Assembly (NCBI GenBank): GCA_033807775.1
Contig: CM066313.1
Span: 89,537,484-89,601,483, forward strand
From: Saussurea involucrata
Lineage: Eukaryota; Streptophyta; Magnoliopsida; Asterales; Asteraceae
Direction: 5' to 3'
DNA length: 64,000 nucleotides
The notes under the pieces are model-generated. The model was given only the letters and a program-made list of their open reading frames with translations. It did no database searches and was not told the origin of the DNA. Both the position numbers and the translations under genes were made by a program. Of this stretch, positions 43,164 to 53,962 are shown piece by piece. The number at the start of each line of letters is the position of its first letter. Position 1 is the first letter of the stretch.

Positions 43164-43419
43164 TGTTAGAGAAACAACAGAGTAATAACAAAGCAAGGAA
43201 GAAGAAAGGAATTTCAATGATTACGGCATAAAACTGAGCTGCTTTATTCAATAAGGAAAAGGCCTTTAAATAGTTAAACAAATACAGACGATGAAAACAA
43301 CTAACTAGCAAAAAATAAGGAAACCACTTAGACCTAGAAATCAGGAGCTAAAGCAACTCTAAAAAGAAGACCAATTCTCTAACAGTAACAAACTACCAGC
43401 GTTGAATCATTCTTCAACA
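43164..43419 (-). repeat. E6 5' LTR (256 bp)
   Basis: TGTTGAAGAA...TCTAACA on minus. Same length and family as 51756-52011. The PBS TGGTATCAGAGCC lies at 43161-43149. Confidence 0.85.
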
Positions 43420-44110
43420 CAATCTCTCTCTCTCTCTCTCTCTCTCTCCCTTATCTTCTATATCCCTCTCATCTCTTTTTTATTTCTACACCGTCCCGTC
43501 TCCCAAAGATCGCAGCAACACCGTTGAGCCCTCTTGCCCGTCTCTTTTATTTCTCTATCGTCGAGCACCATCTCTCTCTCTCTCTCTCTGTATCTGCTGA
43601 TTTTGTTTGGGTCTACATTTCTAGATTTCGTTTGGGTGTTTGGAGGTTGTCCTTGATGTTTTTTCCTTCAAGCACCGGTCCAGGTACTAAGACCACCACC
43701 TTGAAGTGAGTTTTGATTTAGTTTAGGTTTCGATTTTGATTTAGAGTGGGGTTGCAGGAGAAGATGATCGGAAGGGGTGTCGGAGAAGATGACCAGAGTA
43801 GATGGTGTAGGCTGTGGGGTTCACATAATTAGGAGAGGTACTCATTTAAAAATATAGCAAAACAAATAAAATCATATACAACAGAAAAGAAAAATATAAA
43901 AGAAAAAGTGAGAAGACCAAAATACACTTTAACTTAACTGGCTTTTTTTAACAAAGTTAACAAGATGGGTCAAATCTGATATAAAATGGCAACTACAGTG
44001 ATCAAAATTGTAATTAATTCTAAATAGGGATTAGAATTGATAGTAAATGGAAACCACGGAGAGACCAAAAGTGTAATTTACTCTAAATATTAGCTATAAA
44101 CCATATCCTT
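43420..44110. repeat. Repeat region with (TC)n and a GAGTAAATTACA family end
   Basis: (TC)n tracts at about 43425-43448 and 43572-43588. 43900-44100 read on minus (AGAGTAAATTACACTTTTGG) is related to 51183-51345 read on plus. No gene is supported; a small ORF at 43524-43709 is not recognised. Confidence 0.55.
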
Positions 44111-44563
44111 GATTTTGATATTAATTTTTAGGATCTAAAAATTGAGTTTGTAAACAATAACTTCCTTCATTTATTTGATTTTAATAAGATAGGTGTTTAA
44201 TTAAAACCAATATTGTACAAATCTTTGAGTTCCCTTCCTTCCTTTTGAGATAGAGAGAGAGAAAATGGTTTTGTTGGAATTTGTATTATTTTATGCGTTT
44301 ATAGATCTCGATTCAAGTAAAAAGACTAAATATGGTAAATATGTAAGAAATAAAGGTTATGGTAAGTTTCATATGTGAATCATTGACAAATCTATTTTGA
44401 GATATATATGTGGAGTTGTGTACCGACGTTACAAAATATTCTTATGGGTTCACATTTACATTTTCAAGTTGATTTTTTCAATGATTCATTCACTTAAACT
44501 TCCTTTTACCTTCTCACGATATTTACATTTTATGTGTGAAATATGAACTTTCACTTAGGTGGT

Positions 44564-45150
44564 GTTTGTTTTTTAAGAGGTGCTAAAGTCTGAAGTCTGA
44601 TTTCACTTCTAATTTTTAAGAGTTGGCGCTAAAAGCTGAAATCTGAATCAATAAGACTGTTTGTTTTTGTAAACTGACAAACGTCTGAATATATATAGTT
44701 TTCTTTTTATCTCTAAAAAAATTCAACGTAAATACATCAATAAGTGAACATCCATGATCGGAGGACGGAATGAAAAAAAACAAAAAAAAATGTTGACAAA
44801 TTTGCAAGACTGTGGAGTTTTAATCATAACTCATACACCGAAGCTCTGATTTAAGCGATTCAAGATGTTCTAGAAAGCCAACACACAGATCTACGATTTT
44901 TCGTGTTTTGCATTTTTTCAAATTCGGGGTGCATATGGGCCAAAACTGCCGTTGAAATTGAAAAAATGAAGTTGGACGAAAATAAGAGGAGATTAAGAGA
45001 TAGACTTACCACTTTTTTGTCCAGACCATATTAAGTGATAAGAGGCTCTAAAAATAATGAAAAGACAAACGGTCTGAATTATAAAACATCTGACCGAATC
45101 AGACATAAGTGATGATTAAGAGCTGAAAATGAAAAAACAAACAAGACCTG
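44564..45150. mobile_element. MITE-like element, about 585 bp
   Basis: Left end GGTGGTGTTTGTTTTTTAAG and right end (minus) GGTCTTGTTTGTTTTTTCAT are inverted repeats. Both arms carry GTCTGAA-type sequence. No transposase. The target duplication could not be defined. Confidence 0.5.
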
Positions 45151-46544
45151 AAACTTCCCTTTTTACCTTCTCAAGATATTTAGTTTTTCTATTTGAAACT
45201 GTCAGTGTAGTTGTATTACTTTAATTTTAAATACTTAAAGTTGTAGTTAAAATAAATTACTTCAACACCTTAATATATTAAGGGTCGTTTTGTTGGTTTT
45301 CCTTTAGTTATCTATATGTATAAAATTGTTTGTGTAGATTAATCTGTCGGTATAGATTGAAAGTTTTTTGGTTTGAAGGGTTTTTTCATAGATGAAAAAA
45401 ATGTGTCTTTTTATTTGGAAGGTGCGGGTTTGGAAAAAACTTGGCTTTATACATAAATTAACTGAAAATACACTTTATATCATTAAGTCACTATCAAACA
45501 ATCATATATATATATATAAAGGAAAATTTAAATGAAAACTCAATTTTCATTGTGCACGTGAGGCCGAATTTGCACCACTCCATCTCTATTGATCCAACAA
45601 CTCATATTAAATTGAGTTTTTAATTATAATTATTAATTAAGGTGATTAGGGGTAAAAAGGGAAGATAATTTAAACTCACTACCATCTTTGACTTTTTTTT
45701 TAATTAAAAACTTTTACCACCCTTATAGTTTAAAATAAATTATCTTAAAAATTACTAATATTTTAATCAAACAAATTAGATAAAAAACGAGAATTCCTTG
45801 CTCTTAGATATGACATTCATCTCTATATAGTTTTTTTTTGTTTTAACCGTTTTTTATGTGAAATGTTATATATGTGTTATATTCGTTATGAATATGTATG
45901 TATGTTCAAGTGTGTACAACACATCGACATTGTAAGTCCGTAACTCAATATCATCTTCTTCAACACTTTTTTCAGTGTCGTAAGGCATCGCGTTCTTTAT
46001 CACCGTAACTCAACACCCATCGAGACAAATCGAGAACCTATCGATTTTCGGTTGTGAATCGGGAAACAAAAGAAAGCGTGTCACGTCTCCACACCTTCAT
46101 GGGTCATTCATGTATTATTCATCATGAATAATACATCATTAGGGTGAATAATACACGATTCATGAATTTGTGTATTATTCACCTAAATGTTGTATAATTC
46201 ATCTTGAATATTGTATTATTCATCATGAATAGTAAATGAACGCTCACCTTTGTTATTCATACTGAATGTGGACACTCGGGGATGTGCATACATATTCAAA
46301 ATGAATAAAACCAAGTTTTGTTTATGAACCGGGGAACAAAAGAGAATGGTACTCCATGTGTTCTCACCTTCACAGGTCATTCATATATTATTTATCATCA
46401 ATAATGTATCATTATTCATCGTGAATATTACAACATTCAGGGTGAATAATGTATCATTATTCATCATATAGAGACTCCGTAAAATACAAACCTTGCATTT
46501 GTTGCACACCTTACAAACCACAACATGCATATGAATTTTCACCC
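45151..46544. other. AT-rich intergenic DNA with ATTCATCATGAAT repeats
   Basis: No gene. 46090-46470 carries about ten imperfect ATTCATCATGAATAAT palindromes. 45500-45560 looks like another end of the 'AAATGAAAACTCAATTTTCAT' repeat type. Confidence 0.6.
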
Positions 46545-47029
46545 TTACATTTGTCTTATGAAGCTATTAAAAAACATGACGATGCAGATCAAAAAAAAAT
46601 CACCTTGAATTGAATAGAGAGAATTGAAAAAGACCCTCATAATTCATAAAGCACTATTCATGAGGGTCCTCCATTACATTTACAGATCATCCTTCTCTTT
46701 ATATTATTTGTCTTGAATAAAATAAAATACATAAATTCTTAAAAAAAAAGGGGGGGGGGGGTGATAAAGTTTAGTGCTTTGTTGGCTCTTCTCTATCATT
46801 TTTGAGTGCTTGGAGTGCTGGGATTGAAGATCTCATCATCATCAGGTTAATTATATATTTCACTTTCATTTCAACAAGGATAATTTCTTTGGTGTGTGTA
46901 TATATATATATATTCCTTTGGTTATTAATTTGGGAATATGATATTTGTTGAATGGATTTGCTTACTTGTAGCAATATTTTGATTTGATTCAAACGAACTT
47001 GCAGTTAATTGGATAATTGTGTATTATGT

Positions 47030-47198
47030 GGTTCTCAACCGTTGGATGAGAAATGAACAAACATTAGGATGAGATAAAATGCGATGCACCGGATCAATTC
47101 CCTTTTAAGTCGCAATTTATGGGAGAGTATTTGATTAAAAGTGTACTTCCGACACTTCTCACAAAAAATGAAACTTCTCACATGATCTCATGCCCATA
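47030..47198. mobile_element. MITE family M2, copy upstream of PLR-B
   Basis: Matches 49684-49928 in inverted orientation: shared TCAACCGTTGGATGAGAAAT, GGATCAATTCCCTTTTAAG and the end CACATGATCTCATGCCCATA. Part of the middle differs. Non-coding. Confidence 0.65.
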
Positions 47199-47767
47199 TC
47201 CATATTACCATACATATTCTTAAATCCAATGATTTTGAAAGTAATATCCATTATGCTAATTAGCTTTGGATTTTGAGTCATAAGGGTCATTACTAATACA
47301 AATTAGGTAAATGTTTAAGGGATAAGGTTTTCCGTCATTAAATTAGCATATTTTAAGTATTTCTTACCTAGTAAGCACTAAACCGGTAACAGTCAATACT
47401 CTCGTTTAATGGGTAAGATTCTTCATTAGGAAAATGGCGTGAAAATTTTGTTGATAAAGACCATGAACAAGTAAGCTTCTCCTATCCGGTAAGAGGCAAT
47501 AAGTGTTTAGTTACCTAGTAAAAGACGATTAAAAGTGTTCAGTAAACAGCTTCTTAATGACACACGTTATTTGTTGATTAAATTGAGTGGCATATCTATG
47601 TGACACGTGTGTAAAGCAGATTATAAACTATTCATATTTTATTTGACATCAAATTATCAACACGGTTAAAATGGCAATTTCATTATTCAGAATATTTATC
47701 AAACAAACATTTTTCATTTTGCATTAATCATACATAGTCTCTTAACCATTCTTATCATATTTACTGA

Positions 47768-47774
47768 TATAAAT
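47768..47774 (+). promoter_or_regulatory. Probable TATA box of PLR-B
   Basis: TATAAAT, about 50 bases before the start codon, in the same GATATAAATTCGGTTTTT context as PLR-A. Confidence 0.6.
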
Positions 47775-47822
47775 TCGGTTTTTGCAAAGGCTCCTGTATA
47801 CGCATATTGAATCTACACCAAA

Positions 47823-49930
47823 ATGGAGATGAAGCTCAAAGTTATGATCGTTGGGGGTACCGGATACATAGGAAAAAGGTTAGTGAAAGCGAGTCTACAA
47901 CAAGGCCATGAAACATACGTTCTCCAACGACCTGATATTGGTGTCGATATCGAGAAAGTCCAAATGCTGTTGTCCTTCAAGAAGCAGGGAGCTCGTCTCC
48001 TCATTGGTTCGTTTAACGATCATTGCAGCCTTGTGGAAGCCGTGAAGCAAGTAGACGTGGTGATATGTGCAATATCCGGTGTGCATTTCCGTAGCCATCA
48101 AATCCTGCTTCAACTCAAACTTGTTGATGCCATCAAAGAAGCCGGAAACATTAAGGTATGTACGTGGAGGTTCAGTGGAAAACCTCCAAAAAATGGAAAA
48201 TTAAAAAAATACTCTGGTAGCCCTTTCCACCTGGATGGTATGCACTTGGGCATACAAGTAAACTAATTTGTTTTTTAGTTTTTATGCACGTGTGCATTAT
48301 ACACGTGTGCATGTTACAAAACTTGTATGCACAAATGCATACCGTCCAGATGAAAGACTATCAGAGTGTTCCTCAATTTTCCGTTTTTTCTATCGAAACT
48401 GACCCTGTATGTATATATGTATGTATGTATCTATGTATATCTTCAAATTTAATCATTTTCTTTAAATGGATTATAAATATTTGTGTGTATAGATAAGATA
48501 TATGGGGATTTGGGTAATGATAAGATGGTATATATATATATATATATATTTATTAGAGGTTTTTGCCATCGGAGTTTGGAATGGATCCAGCAAGAATGGG
48601 GGATGCAATGGAACCAGGACGAGTGACGTTTGATGACAAAATGGTGGTGAGAAAAGCTATTGAAGATGCAGGTATTCCATTCACGTACGTATCTGCAAAC
48701 TGCTTTGCTGGTTACTTTGTTGGAGGGCTGTGTCAACCCGGCCACATTCTTCCTTCGAGGGAATCCGTTGTCTTGTTCGGAGATGGCAATCAAAAGTGTA
48801 AGTTGTTATTAATTAAGATATGTTAATTAATTCTTCTTAACTTTTCAGATTCTTGTTAATCTCAACAAATTAAGATCATCAACTCATGTTGTCGACATAC
48901 ATGATTAGTGGGTAATCTTTTACTAACCCACTAATTTGTAAGATACTTAAAATCTAAAAGTAAGAATTATAATGAAAATATGATTTGGCAAAAGCTACGT
49001 GAATCACATATAATTTTACATGTGATTCTACTATAAAATCACATTTAATTCGAATATTCTCATCTCCTCTTATTTGCATTTAGTAGTCAAAGATGAGATT
49101 TACAATACAGATCAATGGAGAAACAAATTGATGTACATTAGTCATACAAGAAAGATATTGGAGAATGTTCAGTCTTTATGTGTAGTACTGTATTCTAATA
49201 CTTTGATGATCACAAATGTATATATTATATTCCATTCTTGAAAATGCAATTCGCATGTTGAATTATATATACATACATATATAAATGAAGTCCTTCTTGA
49301 TTAACTTTATATTTGAAGATTGTAATTTGTTCATGTAGCAATATTTGTGGATGAAGATGATGTAGCGGCATATACGATCAGAACCATAGACGATACACGC
49401 ACTCTAAACAAAACAATCTACTTGAAGCCTCCGGCAAACATTCTTTCGCAAAGGGAAGTTGTGGAAATCTGGGAGAAGCTCATCGGCAAACAACTCGACA
49501 AGTCGTATCTCAGTGAACAAGAATTTCTCACTACGATGAAAGGTGACATGACCACCATGTGTAGGGCAGTTCTACATATATCTATATATAGGGTGCGTTT
49601 CATTTGCAAATCATACAATTTGTATAAACTATACAAACCCTCTATATATACAAATGAAGCACACCCTCTATATATATTTATATAGGCATGGGATCATGTG
49701 AGAAATGCTATTTTTGGTGAGAAGTGTGGAAGTACTTTTAAACCGTTGATCACTTTTAATCAAATACCCTCCCATGAATTGCGGCTTAAAAGGGAATTGA
49801 TCCGAAGTATCTTTGTGCATCTTATCTTGGTGCATGCATCTCATCTAATGTTATTCCATTTCTCATCCAACGATTGATAACACTTCTCACGCTTCTCACC
49901 AAATTTGACACTTGTCACCGGAACCCAACC

Positions 49931-50008
<78 letters not shown>

Positions 50009-50509
50009 GAGGTTCAAGTGAAAACCTTAAAAAAAATGGAAAACTAAGGAACACCCTAGTAGCCTTTCATTTGGACGGTATATATGCATTTGTGCATACA
50101 GGTAAATTAAGTTATTTTTTTGTTTTTATGCACTTGTGCATGTTACAAATTACTTGTATGTACAAATGCATACCATCCGGATGAAGGGCTACCAGAGTGT
50201 TCTTTAATTTTCCATTTATTTGAGGTTTTTCCCCTGAACCTGACCCTATATATATATATATATATACACACAAGCTCGTTGGCATGGATAAAGTCATTTG
50301 GAGTTTGTAATGGTTTTATTAAATGTGTTGGGGACTTAATTACAGCTCAAGGGTATGTGGAGCAAGTGGGGTTGACTCATTACTACCACATCTTTTATGA
50401 AGGTTGTCTAGCAAATTTTGAGATTGGAGATGGTGCTGAAGAGGCATCTCTTCTCTATCCAGATATCAAATACACTAAAGTGGAGGACTACCTCAAGCAA
50501 TACCTTTGA
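47823..50509 (+). CDS. PLR-B: pinoresinol-lariciresinol reductase-like, intact
   Basis: Four exons: 47823-48155, 48557-48797, 49339-49542, 50346-50509, all GT/AG, giving 313 residues, the usual PLR length. Order: nucleotide motif GGTGYIGKRLVKASLQQGHE at residues 9-28; AISGVHFRSHQILLQLKLVD near 85; RFLPSEFGMDPARM near 112; catalytic-Lys segment TFDDKMVVRKAIEDAG near 136; CFAGYFVGGLCQPGH near 160; PPANILSQREVVEIWEKLIG near 215; C-terminus DIKYTKVEDYLKQYL. Family knowledge: NADPH-dependent reduction of pinoresinol and lariciresinol in the cytosol. PLR, rather than phenylcoumaran or isoflavone reductase, is favoured by the GVHFRSHQ and EDYLKQYL contexts. Stereospecificity cannot be read from sequence. 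Confidence 0.85.
48165..48408. mobile_element. MITE family M1 in PLR-B intron 1
   Basis: About 245 bp with imperfect 50-bp inverted ends (GGTTCAGTGGAAAACC at left, GAAACTGACC at right). Both arms carry an ACTCTGGTAGCC-type block. Palindromic TGCACGTGTGCA sequences lie in the middle. Same family as 50004-50247. Confidence 0.7.
49684..49928. mobile_element. MITE family M2 in PLR-B intron 3
   Basis: About 245 bp, from GGCATGGGATCATGTGAGAA to GACACTTGTCACCGGAACCC, followed by (GT)n and (TA)n. Inverted relative copy at 47030-47198. Confidence 0.65.
50004..50247. mobile_element. MITE family M1 in PLR-B intron 3
   Basis: Ends GGAGGTTCAAGTGAAAACC and (minus) AGGGTCAGGTTCAGGGGAAA. The interior shares ATGCACTTGTGCATGTTACA with the intron 1 copy. 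Flanked by (GA)n on the left and (TA)n on the right. Confidence 0.7.
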
Positions 50510-50877
50510 ATTGATTATTGAGTTGCGAGAATTCACATTGTTATGCTATCAGTGTGTGTAAAACTTGCATCTTAATTCTACTACTGTGTATTGAACGTTA
50601 CAGTATCAAGATATATAATAATTATTTGTGTGCTACTATATAAAATAAAATCACACAAGTTCCTTTTCAATTCTTTCTTTGGTTGATCCTGGATTTTATT
50701 GAGATTGTAAGCATCTTATACTAACAAGGAACATAGGATGAGAAGAAGTAACAATTAATGCTCGATAACAAATTCAGTTATAGATCACCGGATGGATTTA
50801 CAGCACAAAAGATTTATCAAATCTAAGGTTGTCATTTAAATTATTGATACGATTATATAGTATTGGTTCAGTCCAAA
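50510..50877 (+). other. PLR-B 3' flank
   Basis: AATAAA at about 50644-50649 is a candidate polyadenylation signal, about 135 bases after the stop. No other gene seen. Confidence 0.45.
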
Positions 50878-50889
50878 TAAGAAAACTAA

Positions 50890-51006
50890 TTAACCACAAT
50901 GGTTGTTGCATAGTGGTTAAAGCTTTGGGGATGTGATTGAATATCCCATATGCCCAGAGTTTGAATCCTGACGTACATGGCGTAGGACACTCTTACAAAA
51001 AAAAAG
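50890..51006 (+). mobile_element. tRNA-derived SINE (about 117 bp)
   Basis: A-box-like GCATAGTGGTTAAAG and B-box-like AGTTTGAATCC, about 55 bases apart, form a pol III promoter. The 3' end is A-rich (ACAAAAAAAAAG). It is flanked by the 12-bp direct repeat TAAGAAAACTAA (50878-50889 and 51007-51018), the mark of LINE-assisted retroposition. Confidence 0.82.
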
Positions 51007-51018
51007 TAAGAAAACTAA

Positions 51019-51755
51019 ATAAATGTTATGATTAAGGTAAGAAGTCAAGGCAAAGGAATACAGATTATCCGTATGGGTTAACATGATATACATCTTTAAA
51101 GGGATCTTTTTTCTTTCTTATCTTATCCTGATATTTAGTCTTCTTATTTAAACATCCATCTATTAAACATTTTTGTAAATATTAAATATTAGAGTAAATT
51201 ACATTGTTGGTACCTGTGGTTGACACTTAGTATCAAGTCTAGTCCCTATTTTAAACTAATTACACTTTTGGTCATTGTGATTGCCACTTTATTTCAGATT
51301 TGATCCCAACTAACACTGTTACAAAAGTCTGTTAACGTGTAGGACACTTTCGTCTTTTATTCATTTCTATAACTTTTAATTATAACTAAATAAACAAATC
51401 ATTTAATAACTAAAAACCCTACAGAGCAACATATCGACGGACCTCCTCTTCCCGACGCCATTTTCCTCTTCCAAACTCTCGCCTGCCACCCCAAATCTGA
51501 TTATCACCCCTTCCCTTTAGACTAACCATCTTCTCCGGCTAAATAACCATCTCCGGCGAAACTTGTGATTATCACCCCTTCCCCAAGGATGATTATCACC
51601 CTGACACCTACCCACTCATCTTCGACGAGACCTGCAACCACCCTCACCACCGTCGCCTGCGATGGTGAATCCCTCATCCTCAAGAAGCAAGCGTTTGTTC
51701 CAGATTCCAGCCTCCCTGTTTCTCCGACGATTTCCTTCACCGCTGGCCACTAATC
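51019..51755. other. Intergenic repeat region left of E7
   Basis: 51183-51345 (AGAGTAAATTACATTGTTGG) belongs to the repeat family seen inverted at 43900-44100. 51420-51750 has an exon-like codon texture (opposing small ORFs), but no protein is recognised. Confidence 0.45.
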
Positions 51756-52011
51756 TGCTAGACAAACAACAAAGTAATAACAAAACAAGGAAGAAGAAAG
51801 GAATTTCTGTGATTACTGCATAAAACTGAGCTGCTTTATTCAATAGAGAAAAGGCCTTTAAATAGGCAAACAAATACAGAGGATGAAAACAACTAACTAG
51901 CAAAAAATAAGGAAACCACTTAGACCTAGAAATCAGAAGCTAAAGCAACTCTAAAAAGAAGTACAAATCTCCAACAGTAACAAACTACCAAAGTTGAATC
52001 ATTCTTCAACA
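51756..52011 (-). repeat. E7 3' LTR (256 bp)
   Basis: TGTTGAAGAA...TCTAGCA on minus, preceded (at 52012-52020) by the polypurine tract AAGGGGGGA. Homologous to the E6 LTR. Confidence 0.85.
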
Positions 52012-53322
52012 TCCCCCCTTGATTCAAAACTGGTAACGAGCATTCGATTTCTCATTTCTTCAAACTTTGCAGGAGGAAGTGCCTTGGTAAACATATCAGC
52101 TAACTAGTCACTGGATCTGCACACTTCCAATTTGATCTCTTCAGCAGCAACTAATTCTCGAATAAAGTGATGTTTAATCGCCATGTGTTTTGTTCTCCCA
52201 TGCATAATTGGATTTTTTTGTTAGTGCCACAGTAGAAACATTATCACAGAGAATCTGAGTAGCTTCAACTTGACGTTGATTCAAATCCATGAGTAGTCTT
52301 CATAGCCATACAACCTCACAAGCAGCTGCAATAGCTGATATATATTCATCTTCTGATGATGATAAAGTCACGGTTGCCTGCTTCTTTGAGCTCCAAGCAA
52401 TAACTCCAGAACCCAATAGAAAGCAATTCCCATATGTGCTCTTCCTATCATCTTAAGAACCATCGGTGTATCCAGTCAGGAGAAACTGTTCATTTTTCAC
52501 ATACCAAATGCCAAAGTTCTTGGTACCAGCTACGTATCGGAGAACCCTCTTTGCTGCCCCTAGATGTTTCTTTGATGGGGTATGCATGAATCTTGAAAGT
52601 AAGCCCACAACAAACGATAGGTCAGGTCATGTATGGGGTAAGATAGAAGTCTACCTACTAGACTTTTGTACTTCTTTGCATCTGCTATCTCTGTGCCATC
52701 CTCACTAGTTAGTTTTTCATTTACATTCATGGGTGTTGATGCAACTTTACAGTCGTCCATGCCATATTGCTTCAAGAGATCAGGCGCGTATTTTTGTTGT
52801 GAAACAAATATACCATCTTTGATTTGTTGGACTTCCAGGCCAAGAAAGTAGTTAAGTTTACCCATGTCTGTCATCTCAAACATGTTCATCATAACATTTC
52901 TGAATTCTTCAATTAGCTGCATGGATGATCCTGTATAGATCATATCGTCCACGTACAAACTGACTAGCATAGCATTGGACATGCCTTGACCTTTTATGTA
53001 TAGAGTAGGCTCATTTAGACTCTTTTGGAAACCATTTTGAAGGAAGAAACCGTCAATCTTACTGGATCAGGCCCTCGGGGCGTGCTTTAAGCCATACAAG
53101 GCCTTCTTCAACTTGTACACCTTGTTCTCATTTCCTTGGATGGCAGATCCTTCTAGTTGTTGAACGTAAACCTCTTCTTTCAGGTCTCTGTTGAGAAAAG
53201 CCGACTTTACATCAAACTGAAAAATGTTCCAGTTTGATTGAGCTGCAAGGGCAAGAATCATTCTCACGGTTTCAAACCTTGCTACCGGAGAGAATGTTTC
53301 GTCAAAGTCGACTCCATGCTCC
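52012..53322 (-). pseudogene. Copia RT and RNase H (E7), broken
   Basis: From right to left: DFDETFSPVARFETVRMILA, then FQFDVKSAFLNRDLKEEVYV and KLKKALYGLKHAPRA (a stop near 53067). Next is LVSLYVDDMIYTGSS with the RT active site YVDD, followed by KLNYFLGLEV and KYAPDLLKQYGMDDC. A frameshift follows near 52600. RNase H is degraded at 52560-52020. The RT continues at 55141-55166 beyond the E8 insertion. Confidence 0.83.
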
Positions 53323-53625
53323 TGTTGGGTTTTAATCTTGACATTTTAGTTTTATTATATGTTTTATTTAAGTAGTATTTTGTTTGTTATTGGAAATTGA
53401 ATAAGGGTAGGTAGTCAAGTAGTTGACCGGGTTTTGTGGAAAATGCAGTTAGGAAACGTGGGCAGACTTAGTCCTCCTTTATTTCAGTCTATGTATGGCT
53501 ATATATAGCCACCTAGTTTATTGAATAAACGGACGACTTCTTACCTTCATCTCTATATACTTTTTCATATATTCTTCTCTGTAAATCACCACACAAACAA
53601 TTCTCATAAGGGGTCTGAACCTTCA
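53323..53625 (+). repeat. E8 5' LTR
   Basis: TGTTGGGTTT...AACCTTCA. TATATATAG near 53499 is the likely TATA box. Confidence 0.92.
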
Positions 53626-53962
53626 TTTGGTATCAGAGCACCCAGGTTGGGGCTCGATTAGAAGGGGGGCGATTTCATGTGAGTCGCAGCAGGAGGAAGA
53701 AAGACCGAAGAGACCGGCCGGAAAGGAAATTCCGGCGAAGACCGACAAGCCTAAAATCAAGACCGACGGCTGAAATAGACCGAAGACCGACAGAGGAGAA
53801 GACCGAAGAGTCGCAATAAAGACCGGCGGCTAACCCTAGACCGACACAGGTGACCTGAGACCGAAGGCTCACCTAAGGAAGAACGATAGACCGAAGTTTT
53901 AACAGCAGAAGACTGAAGAAGCTAAACGAGACCGGTGGTTTGGCTTGTTTACAAGTGAAAGA

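Larger units (their letters stand above)
41228..43419 (-). mobile_element. Truncated Ty1-copia element E6
   Basis: 5' LTR (43164-43419), primer site, gag, protease and integrase on minus. It ends abruptly inside integrase at about 41228, with RT, RNase H and 3' LTR missing. It belongs to the same LTR family as E7. Confidence 0.85.
46545..47822 (+). other. Duplicated upstream region of PLR-B
   Basis: Second copy of 35940-38738 without element E5. It contains a CTTACC/GTAAG MITE remnant (47330-47560), as in copy A, and a separate MITE at 47030-47198 that copy A lacks. Confidence 0.75.

Noticed and set aside
43524..43709. Small plus-strand ORF near the (TC)n tracts
   Set aside because: Low complexity, no homology recognised, in a repeat region.
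48449..48793. Minus-strand ORF over PLR-B exon 2 (and similar over PLR-A)
   Set aside because: Shadow of the real plus-strand exon.
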